From Paramoeba atlantica (taxonomy: Eukaryota > Discosea): a stretch of 64,000 bases of DNA. Positions 41,601-50,878 of the stretch are shown piece by piece. Below the pieces are notes generated by a model, which did not search any database, had not been told where the DNA came from, and was given only the letters and a program-made list of their open reading frames with translations. The translations under genes and the position numbers were made by a program. The DNA lies in the NCBI GenBank assembly GCA_977017575.1, contig CDRNVI010000036.1, positions 62,001-126,000 of the forward strand. Reading direction: 5' to 3'. Every line of letters begins with the position of its first letter. Position 1 is the stretch's first letter.

Positions 41601-43824
41601 GTTCCTCGTACTGTTTTCCCAAATTTCCAAGCGTTCTCATTTTTTCGCATCCTGTGGAGCTCAATACCATGAGATTTCCATTGTCTTGAGTACATAATAA
41701 GGATTTTAGATTTTCGTTTTGCATGTAGTGCCACACAATGCGAAAGCTCATACTGTGCATTGAATTTTCGAGAGCCCGTAACGCCGAAGGTAAGCATACC
41801 TTCTTATAGTGTTGTATGAAGCGAAAATATGTGTCCAATTCTTCTGAAGACAGAACAGAGAGACTTCTTCTCCACTTCATCTGTTTTACTCCTCTGTGTG
41901 CAAAACTCTTTAAGACGAAAAATAAAATACTGGTCTCAATATTCTTCAATGCCTGCTCCGGCTCGCTGTGTTCGGTAATAATGTTTCCAGTAAAAATTGC
42001 CTCAGGCACCTCCGGAGCTGAGCGTCGAAGAAGTGCAGACATTCGGTTTGATCCTTCAGGGGATAAAGCCATGTTTCCCCCTGGCTTACGAATAATCCAA
42101 ATGGCTTCATAATTCCAGTCGATATCTAAAGGTGCAAATTTTTTAATGATGTGAAGCAAATGACGGAAACGTTTGACACTAAATTTGCCATGCTTTCCGT
42201 GGTAAGGAGAATGACTGGCTACGAGTTCTGCGTATTCTCTTGGGGTTATGTATTCCACTACTCCAACATGGGTCAATTCACCATTGTGTCTCAATAGTAG
42301 AGTTCTCAGAGACTCAAAAGATCTATGGGCGGCGTCAATTAATGCTTCCTTCTCTGTGTTATCTTGCATATGAATTTGTCGCCCTACTTCGCTGCATTTC
42401 TTCCAACTTGATGCTATGGATGTTTCATTATTGAGTTTCGAATTAATATCCACAGTTGAATTGACGTTGCTATGGCCGTGATTGCTGTAAATTGATTCAG
42501 TGTTTATGACTGATTTCGAACAAAATCTAGTTATAGTAGAGCCGGACTCAAATCCAATTGATCCATTGTCCACCATTTCCCTCACATGCACTTGTTTACG
42601 ATGAGGAATACTGTCTTCACCAGTCGCAGCTTGACGATTGTTCACCAAATAATGATCCAGATCTTCCTCTTTTATAAGAGAAATCCCGTCTTCAGTTACC
42701 GATAAATGATGTCTAAGGTAATGTGGCACTGATTCAACCACTCTCTGGGAAGACCTCAGAGTGTCATCATTACAAAGAGATTTCGGAAGAAAGGCTTTGA
42801 GGTTGTCGTAGGACAGAGTATCAGGAACAATTCTTTGCGGAGCAGTTCCGATCGATTTAATATTCTGCAAAGCATAGTCAATTACTTTCATAAGGCCGGA
42901 GTGCAACAAGTACTCAGGGCTTCTTATACTTCTCGGACGTGTCATATAAATACCTTCAAAGTCCCAACCAAAACCTCCTGGCTTTCCTTCTGGAACGTTT
43001 AAAGTAATAACGCGACGAAGACCAGCTATATCGACAACCTTATTATATCCATAAATGTGATCAATAAACTGCAAGTCTTCAGAACTAAGTATGTCGCGAA
43101 TGCAATGCACGTTTTTCCATATGATACACTGTGTCGGATGCTTCGAAACAGCGCAACGTAAGACTGCGACAAGTCCTTGTCTTGGCCGCCCTACTATCCA
43201 AAAACCTTGTGAATCAAAATGAACGGAATGCTTCGATAGAGAGTTGAGAGAGATACTGCGAACTAAACGAAACAAGGACCTTCTGTACGTGATACAGCGA
43301 CGCAACAAATTTATTGATTCGCAGCTATGCCCCAAAAGAAAGTTGTGAGTTATGTGGTCCCAAAGCATGTATGGAATTCCGCATTCACTATCTGAGTCGA
43401 GACGAGTCTTGGCGTAACAATGAATAAACTTCTCGATCTCCTGTAGAAATGCGGACTCTGTATCAGAGCTCATTGTCACTGTGACCTCCATGTTAGACCC
43501 GGAAACAAAAAGATACTTACCGCGTAATGGGACAGTCGAGAGACTTAAACTCGGTGCAAGCATGCGAAGTTGCGAAAGATAAACATCATTTTTTGCTTCA
43601 AGTATTGTACAATATTCGTTGGCCATGATTACCTTTTGACGAACAGCATGAAGGAGTTTATTGCAGTCGACTGCTACATGATTTTTTATGTCAAAGCGGG
43701 GTGCTGTATATTTCCTGGTGCACTGATTTCGCAAAGAAGAGTGCATGCAGGATTCAGTCCGCATTCCTTCAAGCCTCATTTTTACCTGCAGAAAACGCCC
43801 ACCTGCAAGTGCGCATTGCATCAT
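38602..43824 (-). CDS. Large DEAH-box RNA helicase
   Basis: 1740 residues in one frame from two adjacent ATGs. The helicase core is complete: GSTGCGKST (846-854), TQPRRIAA (879-886), DEIH (947-950), SAT (991-993), VLVFLPG (about 1155), ATNIAETSITIP (1211-1222) and QRSGRAGR (1259-1266), followed by HA2 and OB-like regions. A charged insert of about 90 residues splits the two RecA domains. The first ~750 residues are unusual. They contain at least three diverged modules, each with an aromatic GxWIxRxP-like strand (207-214, 291-298, 574-581) and a D/E-rich helix (SSEDLQFIDHIY, SSEELDTYFRFI). It resembles DHX36/YTHDC2-type SF2 helicases; the substrate is unknown. A GTAAGT...TCTAAC...CACAG segment near residues 101-115 could be a 42-nt in-frame intron. 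The stop lies in TTGGTGAGTG. Confidence 0.85.
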   Translation of the reverse strand: MMQCALAGGRFLQVKMRLEGMRTESCMHSSLRNQCTRKYTAPRFDIKNHVAVDCNKLLHAVRQKVIMANEYCTILEAKNDVYLSQLRMLAPSLSLSTVPLRGKYLFVSGSNMEVTVTMSSDTESAFLQEIEKFIHCYAKTRLDSDSECGIPYMLWDHITHNFLLGHSCESINLLRRCITYRRSLFRLVRSISLNSLSKHSVHFDSQGFWIVGRPRQGLVAVLRCAVSKHPTQCIIWKNVHCIRDILSSEDLQFIDHIYGYNKVVDIAGLRRVITLNVPEGKPGGFGWDFEGIYMTRPRSIRSPEYLLHSGLMKVIDYALQNIKSIGTAPQRIVPDTLSYDNLKAFLPKSLCNDDTLRSSQRVVESVPHYLRHHLSVTEDGISLIKEEDLDHYLVNNRQAATGEDSIPHRKQVHVREMVDNGSIGFESGSTITRFCSKSVINTESIYSNHGHSNVNSTVDINSKLNNETSIASSWKKCSEVGRQIHMQDNTEKEALIDAAHRSFESLRTLLLRHNGELTHVGVVEYITPREYAELVASHSPYHGKHGKFSVKRFRHLLHIIKKFAPLDIDWNYEAIWIIRKPGGNMALSPEGSNRMSALLRRSAPEVPEAIFTGNIITEHSEPEQALKNIETSILFFVLKSFAHRGVKQMKWRRSLSVLSSEELDTYFRFIQHYKKVCLPSALRALENSMHSMSFRIVWHYMQNENLKSLLCTQDNGNLMVLSSTGCEKMRTLGNLGKQYEELASTHPAEGLELGTVNLDSSELKQYRIRIEEKINSITNSYPEAFTSNLPTHRVAPYVEFSCWNGPIPKVRQILSSNIGSASLPIRSHANAIIEAVNKFDVLLLRGSTGCGKSTQVPQILLEYISTLPERQNIARIVCTQPRRIAAVSLADRVTSERAVESADVGHVVRFDHSTRPTDTLIYMTTGIFLNMMVSSPSLAGVTHLIIDEIHERFVETDFILLLLRKLYLQSFTTSDPKESVPRPQFKLILMSATVDIEKFDKYFAQIPELCVGSYDLIQNQRFPVQIHYLEEVLSETRFAEYAKMEALTHKNWGAIRRKERQQKRAVVSKILDGAEEPYEEKDSQESVDDASHSGCEPHKLPDFQCLVNEHKLPHCDALYISERHKQEDKEVDVLLIVRTVLHIHRLHAELPLGAVLVFLPGMSEIRAVKKELQHRLCDALCIHILHGVVPLNEQRLVYDLPPSNKRKVVLATNIAETSITIPDIVHVIDSGFINATNYDIKADLQTLGLSTISRTNATQRSGRAGRVQSGIVYRLYSSWEHKLSMPEYMKPEIQRISMEELCMQVLSLQLGDPVEILSQAIDPPEKTRIQSGMSCLFRLGAITEDHKGLTIIGRHIAKYSTHPRNAKLILVSQIFRMELVGTFLAAALSTTSPFTNLSVESPDKKQAMIMKYELSQETSSDFWALIAVASAFGALEVDGPESPSMWAARYMVQPRVLNEIVKLAIQLQQTSIVNEESETGYRKPIGHELGALSREMLIQKLPHPSRETTLRLHSALSASLPFTLYSPSEGKLRIRTAHAHTKCSFEASSLCSTRDLQEQALHRGLIPVSFCSATNSKGSTKLRTACVMELLPALLLGPNDFSFTTDRILLAGQAIQLRFQDPEAVIEIKKIRHSIDQMMNARCRRPLSSLLSRTQEVTDILIEAMMNVQCYSGRDLRQQKNGDGYSKGVYCRQIGSKRKRSAGNQKRYDADSEDVTQHSDQKGPRRSVALFPTSVQDLPW

Positions 43825-43984
43825 AAAGGAACTAGATTTCCACTAAATCGTATAAAAATATGGTAATTAGTAAGAAAATGGGTGACATTATCTTGTAGAC
43901 TTCTAAGTTTCTAGAGTACTCAGACAATATACAACGTACTTCGACAGATCGAAATAGCGTCTAAAACAAAATATAGATGTGAAG

Positions 43985-44800
43985 CTAAGAGCATGGCTTG
44001 GTGTCACCGGTCTTCTGAACAATTGAATGTTTGTCGGACGCATACGATTTACGTTCTTCTCTCGAAAGAATTTTCCACATATTGGATAATTGCTCATCAA
44101 TTGCACAGGTAGACGCGGAATCTTTGCTTGCAGCTTGAAATTCAGAGTAGTGCTGATCAACAAAGTTCTTTATACCTTGAAGATTTAGGCAGTCTCCTAT
44201 CTCATTATCACTTTCCTCTGCAGCAATTGATTCGGAATCGACGGAAATTGGTTCACTAGACGGTAGGATAGCAGATAATGAGCACTCCTTACCAGACCTA
44301 TCGGGTCTCGGAGATCTGAGAGGTAGAGAGCCTGGGAGATCACCAGACTCATCATCTAATGGTTTCGGAGTATCAGACAGTGGGGGCAGCGAAAGCTCAA
44401 TCTGTAGCGGCACCCTACGGAATGATGGAGCATCGTTGGGTTTCTCATGCTCCCGGCTGTCAATGGCATCTTTGTGAAACCTACTTTGTTGCTGAGACTG
44501 GGTGTAAGTGACGCGGGAGCCCCCGAATGGCAATACAAGTGGAACGTTTGGCACGCGTAAGTTAAGCCAGGCTCGGGCAACGCTTTCATAGGCGAGATAC
44601 TCTGCTGTGGACAGGGAGATCCATAAATCGTCTAGTCGTTTGGTGTATTGTAATGGTGTTTCCCGAAAATATCTGATATGGTACCGCGTTGCATGCTGCA
44701 AAAAACAGTGTAGTGTATTCCTCTGTAGATCCGTCGAAAGATCAGAGCGCCGTAATGCAACATACAGCATCCCAGATGATGCGAAGAGAGGTTTCACCAT
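43985..44800 (-). CDS. HMG-box-like nuclear protein
   Basis: 271 residues, ATG at 44800. Two regions look like diverged HMG boxes: residues ~35-80 (YHIRYFRETPLQYTKRLDDL, then W..LS..EYLAYESVARAW) and the C-terminal ~60 residues (IKNFVDQHYSEF, then LSNMWKILSREERKSYASD). The linker is Ser/Pro/acidic. HMG boxes bend DNA, so a chromatin role is likely. The second region is the better match. Only 161 bases separate its stop from the helicase start. Confidence 0.5.
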   Translation of the reverse strand: MVKPLFASSGMLYVALRRSDLSTDLQRNTLHCFLQHATRYHIRYFRETPLQYTKRLDDLWISLSTAEYLAYESVARAWLNLRVPNVPLVLPFGGSRVTYTQSQQQSRFHKDAIDSREHEKPNDAPSFRRVPLQIELSLPPLSDTPKPLDDESGDLPGSLPLRSPRPDRSGKECSLSAILPSSEPISVDSESIAAEESDNEIGDCLNLQGIKNFVDQHYSEFQAASKDSASTCAIDEQLSNMWKILSREERKSYASDKHSIVQKTGDTKPCS

Positions 44801-45239
44801 GCACTAGAAAAGCGTGACCATTTTTATTAGAATTAGTCTTCATCAGTTTTCTAGGCAAAAGAATATTTTCTTATAAACTGGTCCTGATATGAAGTGGTTT
44901 TATAAACTGAGCCTGATAAGGATTTTTCCGTATGCAGTATTTGCCCCACACCGTATTAGCCTTCCTTATGAGTGTCACAGGAAACCAGTACATACCCACG
45001 TGAAAAAATCAATTTCATTTCTGAGCTATTAGCGATTAATTCCAATTTGTGAGGGTATTTAAAAAGAGGATAGAAAAATCTGTTGCCAGCATCTACTGTG
45101 AGGCAAAGTCCTAGCGACCACTATACAACCTACTGTAAAAACGCATGCCCGTATTCACAAAACAAATAAATTTGAATGAAGAGAAGGCGACAAGGAATCC
45201 ATTAGACTAGACGCATCGTCCAAATGTGCTATAGGACAG
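44801..45239. other. Intergenic DNA, no gene seen
   Basis: About 440 bases between the condensin stop and the HMG-like start, containing several stop codons in all frames and no repeat that I recognise. Confidence 0.35.
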
Positions 45240-47474
45240 TCATTGGGAAATCCGTACGTAAACATCAGAAAGATCACTCGTTTGCGAAAGCTCAAGTTGA
45301 TGTTCGTTAGCCAAAAAAAGAAGCGAAAAGTAGAAAAATGCCGGCGAGAGCGAGCCATCTTTGGATATTTTGGAAACTTCGCCTCGTTCGATCATTGATA
45401 ACATAATGGAGCTCAGAGGAACGCCATTCTCCACAGCCATGTCTTTTGTGTTGTGCGAGGTAGCTTCCATGGGCATGTCGCTCTTACTTTCAAGTTCAAA
45501 ATTCTGATTTACAAGTTTTACATGATCCCACATCACACGTCTTAATTTTCCAACGTCAACTAAACTAGGTTTTGTGATCGCGTGATCCAGTAATACGGAA
45601 GAAATTGTGCTCGGGTCTTCTAGTATGGTTCGTCTCCTTTGCTCGGGCGAAATATCTGCCATTCCAGTTTCTAAATCGGTCACACCAAACGCTGTGTCTT
45701 CTGCGTCAGGGTAGTCCTCGTTCTCAGGAATATCTGAGCTAAGATCCTCCATGTCATCTGGGATAGGCAGTCCGACGTTATCCTCAATAGAGTCACCACT
45801 TACAGAAAGCTCCCTATGACGCCTTAAATCCATCCCTCGCCCCCCTTCGTACTTTTGGGCATGTTGCTCCATCCAATTCCAATGTGGCTCGGTACAGCAG
45901 AAGGGTTGCAAAAAACTGCGCGCATCAAATGTACATTGAAGGAACTGTGGCATGGAGGAGTCCTCCAAGGAGTGACAGAGCCCGCGAGCGAGCGCTAAAC
46001 ACGACGCCTTATCGTCATCCTTAAAATCCTCCGGTGGCATACCATCTTTTCCCTGCGTAAGCCACTCTTTGCCAAGAATCGTCAGCGAGGCGTGGGGGTG
46101 GTTATGACACCGCACCTTTACATTCCACTCCCCGGTGGTACTCCACGTCTCCGAGGTCTCATCAACCGCAAACCGCACCGACTTCTTCCGTTTCACCCCT
46201 TTCCCCGGTACCCGTGTCTCCTCTGTCTCGTTCGCCCCAGCAAACGCCCCCGGGCGGGTGTCCTCCCCTACCGTCACCGCCGCCGCCTTTCGAATCTCAT
46301 CCAGCGCGGACCCGGAGCGTAGCAGCACACTGTCCGCCCCGCTCTGCATCGGGATAAAGTCCGGGTCCTCCTCCCCGAGCCCACTCGCCGCCCCACCACC
46401 CGCGGGGTCCATGTACGACCCCGAGCGGCGGCCGTGACTTGTAAGCCAGCTGTCGACGCGGTTCAGCTCCAGCGTGCCGTCCAGCAGCTCCACCGCCTCA
46501 CGCATCTCCTCCCCGTGAGCGGTGAGTTGGGAAGAGAACCCAGAGGAGGGCGGGTGGGCGGGGCTGAGGTCCCGGGAGTGGGACTCCAACCTCCCAGGCG
46601 GGTCCATGCCCTCAAAAGGGCTCCCGTCCCCCAGAGCCCCGTCCTGGGAAGAGTCCGAGGATGCGGGATGGGATGACGCTAGACGCGACGCCCCGCTGGG
46701 GTGGGCGGAACTCGAGGAGGTGCGAAATACCTCGGTGTCAAGCGAGAGGGAGGGGATGGTGTGGGAGGGGGGCGAGAGCGGTGGGTCGCGTTCCTCGGTG
46801 CTGTCCGCGAGTTGTGTTGAGAGTTCTGGTTGGGAGGTGGTCTCGGGGAGGGCGTTTTCCTCCACCACGTTTTCACATCCCATCATGAGATTGCAATGGG
46901 GGCCAAGCCGAGCGTGGTTGAGTAGGAGACCGCTGGCATGTCCTTGGTCGAACTTCCGTGAGGTGGCGCGGAATAGAGGGTCTACTTCGTAGTGTTTTTC
47001 GTCGGTGTGTTTGACGCAAATTTCCTCATTGGAGGATGCCAGCGTACGAAAGTCGGCGGGCTTGCGTTTCCGAGAGATCTCCTCTTGAGTCCGCGCGGAA
47101 GCGCCTCGCTGGGTGCTAGACTCGCTCTCTTCCTTCGTGTCTTGACTTCTTTGCATGTCGTCCGCATCATTTTTCGTGTCGCAACGCATCAGTCTTTGCT
47201 GCACCTGGGTTGTCATTTGAAGTGTGTTCTCAACTCGGTGTGCCCACACTTTAGCACCGCTCTCGACAAGACTAGCGGCCTTTGTAAATTGTGCGTACGC
47301 ATCTCCCTCGGTTTCCATATAGGCTTCGACAGTATCCGTCATTCCTTCGATAATAGGAATATCCCACGCATTCTTGTTCGTAACCTTGCCTTCACTAGCC
47401 ATTAAAATCGCATCGTCCAGTGCCTTATGATCAACGTTGAGAACCTTGGCGCGAACAGAAGTAGAACGGTTCAT
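45240..47474 (-). CDS. NCAPH: Condensin complex subunit CAP-H (Barren/Brn1)
   Basis: 744 residues. This kleisin bridges SMC2 and SMC4 and recruits the HEAT subunits for mitotic chromosome compaction. The N-terminal block ALDDAILMASEGKVTNKNAW, followed by VESGAKVWAHRVENT, matches the SMC2-neck-binding domain. DPLFRATSRKFDQG at about 165-178 is the conserved DP(L/M)F...FD motif. The C-terminus SPAFFYFSLLFLANEHQLEL, then SDLSDVYVRI, is the winged-helix that binds the SMC4 head. The middle is low-complexity, rich in Ser/Pro/Gly, and encoded by very GC-rich DNA (about 46080-46800). The ATG is at 47474. Length fits the family. Confidence 0.88.
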   Translation of the reverse strand: MNRSTSVRAKVLNVDHKALDDAILMASEGKVTNKNAWDIPIIEGMTDTVEAYMETEGDAYAQFTKAASLVESGAKVWAHRVENTLQMTTQVQQRLMRCDTKNDADDMQRSQDTKEESESSTQRGASARTQEEISRKRKPADFRTLASSNEEICVKHTDEKHYEVDPLFRATSRKFDQGHASGLLLNHARLGPHCNLMMGCENVVEENALPETTSQPELSTQLADSTEERDPPLSPPSHTIPSLSLDTEVFRTSSSSAHPSGASRLASSHPASSDSSQDGALGDGSPFEGMDPPGRLESHSRDLSPAHPPSSGFSSQLTAHGEEMREAVELLDGTLELNRVDSWLTSHGRRSGSYMDPAGGGAASGLGEEDPDFIPMQSGADSVLLRSGSALDEIRKAAAVTVGEDTRPGAFAGANETEETRVPGKGVKRKKSVRFAVDETSETWSTTGEWNVKVRCHNHPHASLTILGKEWLTQGKDGMPPEDFKDDDKASCLALARGLCHSLEDSSMPQFLQCTFDARSFLQPFCCTEPHWNWMEQHAQKYEGGRGMDLRRHRELSVSGDSIEDNVGLPIPDDMEDLSSDIPENEDYPDAEDTAFGVTDLETGMADISPEQRRRTILEDPSTISSVLLDHAITKPSLVDVGKLRRVMWDHVKLVNQNFELESKSDMPMEATSHNTKDMAVENGVPLSSIMLSMIERGEVSKISKDGSLSPAFFYFSLLFLANEHQLELSQTSDLSDVYVRISQ

Positions 47475-47588
47475 TTTAGGTAGGACGAAAATGTAACAAA
47501 ATTAGTGCAATATGTGTTATAAGAAAGAACTTTTCAGGCTTCGCCATATTGTAGGCCCGCACCATGTCAAAGACTATTCCATGAACTA

Positions 47589-47930
47589 CTACACCCCCGC
47601 TAATAGAAGTTTATATTTTAATAAACGGGTGATTTTTGACTTTTATACTTTTCTTAATTTATAAAAAACATGCTTCCTTGTATAATTTATAAAACTTTTT
47701 TCCAAACTTGTATGCCTTTTTCCATCAAAGTTGTCGAAATGGCATTCCGAAAGTATTGAGAATGCTGATGCTTTCACCATCGCCGGGAAAATTACGTGAT
47801 AGTGATGACGTCAACCGGTACCTTCGCAAAATAATTTCTATAAATTCATAAATTCAATAAATTATAATTCTAAATATAAATGCAAAAGTTTTGTAATTCA
47901 CATTTATTAAAATTAATCAGCGGGGTGTAG
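47589..47930. mobile_element. MITE with CTACACCCC termini
   Basis: 342 bp. The left CTACACCCCCGCTAATAG and the right end read inward, CTACACCCCGCTGATTA, are inverted repeats, followed by matching TTTTAATAAA. TA flanks both ends. The interior is AT-rich without coding capacity. Confidence 0.7.
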
Positions 47931-48181
47931 TATTTTTGATATTCTTGGATAAAAGGGTCGCACGATGGATGTTTTCAATTTCGCGTCATTGAGCAAAATT
48001 GTGCAATCTCTTTTCTTGCGAACTAGAATTGGTCCTTAAAAACGTCTTTCTTAGCTGAATTAATATTACTTTTTCGATATAGTTTTCACTGCATTAGGGC
48101 TTTACAAATACCGTAAGTATGTGGAAGTACCAAAGTTGACGCGCAGCTTACTGAAAAGATATGAAAAGAATACATAAAGTA

Positions 48182-48918
48182 CAGTGCACACAATTATTAG
48201 TGTAACAATAATTCGTGAAACCAAAATTAGTAAATTTTTAATTAGTAAAACATTTTGCAAAATTCAGGTTTTACACCTTACATTTTTTTCGGAATTCTAT
48301 TTTTTTTTACGAAAAGTTTTCAGATTACTATGTCGCACGAAAGCGAGCAAAATTTTTATTAATATTATTTTTTTGGGGTGTTTTTTACTCTGTGCTACAG
48401 ACACATATTACTTTCCCCGCTCCTGATTTTTTTCTGAATCTCTGACTTTCTTTTTCGTTATACTCCTATTCTTAAAAGACTTTCTTCGCTCCGCGAACGC
48501 GAAACATCGCTCTCTTGCATTTAAGAGATTTTTTTCATATTTAAGAAAATGCTCATGTAGGGACATTGTAAGGGAGGGGGTAAAAGTCAATCCCTTTTTG
48601 GGGAATATTCTTTGTAAGGATTTTCTTTGTAATACGCTTCACTGAAGCCTGACACACTCAGCATGGGAAAGCATGGTCGGGACCTCCTCGCGGTCTTCCC
48701 TAGCATTAACATTTTGCAGATGGTACTAACGCCGACCTTAGAGGAGACAACCTACTCAAACGACAGAAATACCGTTTCTGTAAAAATTGATTTTATCAAG
48801 TTGGCAATTTTTTTGGGGGCAGTGCAAAAATTAGTAAAACAAAAATTACTGAATTTTTAATTAGTAAAACTTTTTTGTTAATTTACAATAAAAGTTTTAT
48901 TAATTTTTGCGAGCACAG
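48182..48918. mobile_element. Possible larger MITE
   Basis: TA-flanked ends CAGTGCACAC and, inward from the right, CTGTGCTCGC are imperfect inverted repeats. Inside, AATTAGTAAAAC motifs occur near both ends in both orientations. No transposase. The termini are weaker than in the other MITEs of this window. Confidence 0.4.
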
Positions 48919-49479
48919 TAATATGGAAGTGCTATCACAAAAGATTTTAAACCTTATCCTAGTAAAAGATACTTTTTTTGCGAGACGACTATCCGTATTA
49001 GGGATATGTATGAATAGATGGTAAATTTTACATAAAGAATGACTTATTTTTGGTCATTTGCACCCCTGTTTTTCTAAGTTATAGAATACGCTGCTAGGTT
49101 CTTTCTAATAAATTCTCGTACTCGGAAGTGAACGACCACGTCGTAAAGTCTGGAACGACCAAAATATGTCAGTCAGAGCAAATGTCGGGTCGCTGTTATC
49201 GGTACTTTAGAGAGATTAGACGTACAGTATACACCATTGAAGTGTGCATGGGTGAGACAGAGATTCTCTCAAAACTGAACTGTGGAAACTCAAACTGTGG
49301 AATATGAAAGAGCGTAATTCAGACTAGATCACGTTCTGAACTACAGATACACAAATCTGATATTCTCGTCGTATATTCCACATGAAAAGTAACTAACACT
49401 ACAATGTGTTTTCATGACGAAGTATGTTGGAATGTTGGTTCGTATTAACACCATATGCATGCAGATTAAGTCGGAGTTA
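48919..49479. other. Intergenic DNA, no gene seen
   Basis: 3' flank of COQ2; AT-rich, no motif recognised. Confidence 0.35.
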
Positions 49480-50604
49480 TTACTTCTCGAAATCCTTCTT
49501 TTCGTTTTCTGTCAATTTAACCTGATCCGCATCCGTAGAATTGCCTAATATATTTAACTTCAAAAAGGAATGAGTGACTGGTGAAACATTCAAAATATTT
49601 CCAATTGTCCAACTAAGTACGAAAAGCGCTCCCACGAGAGGCATACGCCGAAAAAAGAATGAGCACGTACCAGGACTGCCTGCACGTACAGATGAAAGCA
49701 AAAAGGTCAAGTACGCCATAGAAAAAAGAAGGATTCCAAAATATGCTCTGTGCTGATTCGCATTCCATCCGGCCAACATGAACAAGAACCCCATTGGCAA
49801 CAGAAGAAAATACAGAAATGTTTTTCGGCATCCCAAGTAAAGAGCAAACGACCCTATTCCAAGAGTTCTATCGTCCTTCGCATCCTGAAATGCGTACACG
49901 GTATCGTAAATCACGGTCCATATCACAAACGCGGAGTACAAGGGAAGAACAATTGGAACACTCGTAGACCAGCTAATCTCTCCCAGCACGCTTGTGTGAG
50001 CGATATAGACGCCAGAATTGAAGCATAACCCAAGTATGAATTGAGGACAATTGAGATATCGTTTTGCCAGAGGATACAGAGCCGCCAAAGGAACCGATGC
50101 CAGGGCGAGCCCAAGGCTCAGCGGGTCGAGACAAAGTACCACTGCCATACCAAGTATAAGATGGACGGATAAAATAGCATATCCCTGAGTAAACGACAGG
50201 CAACCCGAAGCTAGGGGGCGATATCGTGTTCTCCATACCTGTCGATCAATATCTTTATCCCACATGTCGTTTACAATACACCCAGCACTTCGCATAGTAA
50301 AGGCTCCTGCCGCAAACAGTACACTAAAACCGACAGGATAGAATGGAAGGGCGAAAAATTGACTCTGAACTCCGAGTCGAGCAATATCTGAGCTGGCAGC
50401 TGCTGCCATACCTGCATAACAGGGAAGTAAAAGCAAAGCAGTGCCTGTAGGACTACGAAAACGAATAAGGGACGCCCAATGCGCCAAGAATGTTCCGTAG
50501 GATGTGTATCGCTCTTTAGCTACCATAGATGTACGAGTCCAAAATGCTCGACTTTGAAAATGGTAGCGTCGACTTTTCCTAAACTGGTTGGCTCGTAGCA
50601 TCAT
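49480..50604 (-). CDS. COQ2: 4-hydroxybenzoate polyprenyltransferase (ubiquinone synthesis)
   Basis: 374 residues from the first ATG at 50604. The enzyme attaches the polyprenyl tail to 4-hydroxybenzoate in the inner mitochondrial membrane. A basic, Ser/Arg-rich presequence (MMLRANQFRKSRRYHFQSRA) precedes a UbiA fold with eight or nine hydrophobic segments. Both Asp-rich motifs that bind Mg-diphosphate are present: NDMWDKDID (112-120) and D..YAFQDAKDD (234-245). YRPLASG after the first motif is typical of COQ2. It shows that the organism makes ubiquinone, so it has a respiring mitochondrion. SPB1 lies 275 bases upstream on the same strand. Confidence 0.88.
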   Translation of the reverse strand: MMLRANQFRKSRRYHFQSRAFWTRTSMVAKERYTSYGTFLAHWASLIRFRSPTGTALLLLPCYAGMAAAASSDIARLGVQSQFFALPFYPVGFSVLFAAGAFTMRSAGCIVNDMWDKDIDRQVWRTRYRPLASGCLSFTQGYAILSVHLILGMAVVLCLDPLSLGLALASVPLAALYPLAKRYLNCPQFILGLCFNSGVYIAHTSVLGEISWSTSVPIVLPLYSAFVIWTVIYDTVYAFQDAKDDRTLGIGSFALYLGCRKTFLYFLLLPMGFLFMLAGWNANQHRAYFGILLFSMAYLTFLLSSVRAGSPGTCSFFFRRMPLVGALFVLSWTIGNILNVSPVTHSFLKLNILGNSTDADQVKLTENEKKDFEK

Positions 50605-50878
50605 TAAAAGACATACGAAAAGTACTTTATGTACACTACAATTTGTGACTCGCACATGTGGTTTTTCTCATATGGGAAAAAAACTTCCGGGATACTTATA
50701 CTTACTTAGGCAAAGTCAATCGAATAAAATAATCATGCCGTAAAGCACATTAATTAAATTAATGCTGTACCATAAAAGACAAAGTGTAAAACCCAATAAA
50801 GATTGCAAACAAGACATGTAGAGTGAAACTTTCTAACGCGCTACAATAACAATATGAATATGAAGTATTGACCAAATC

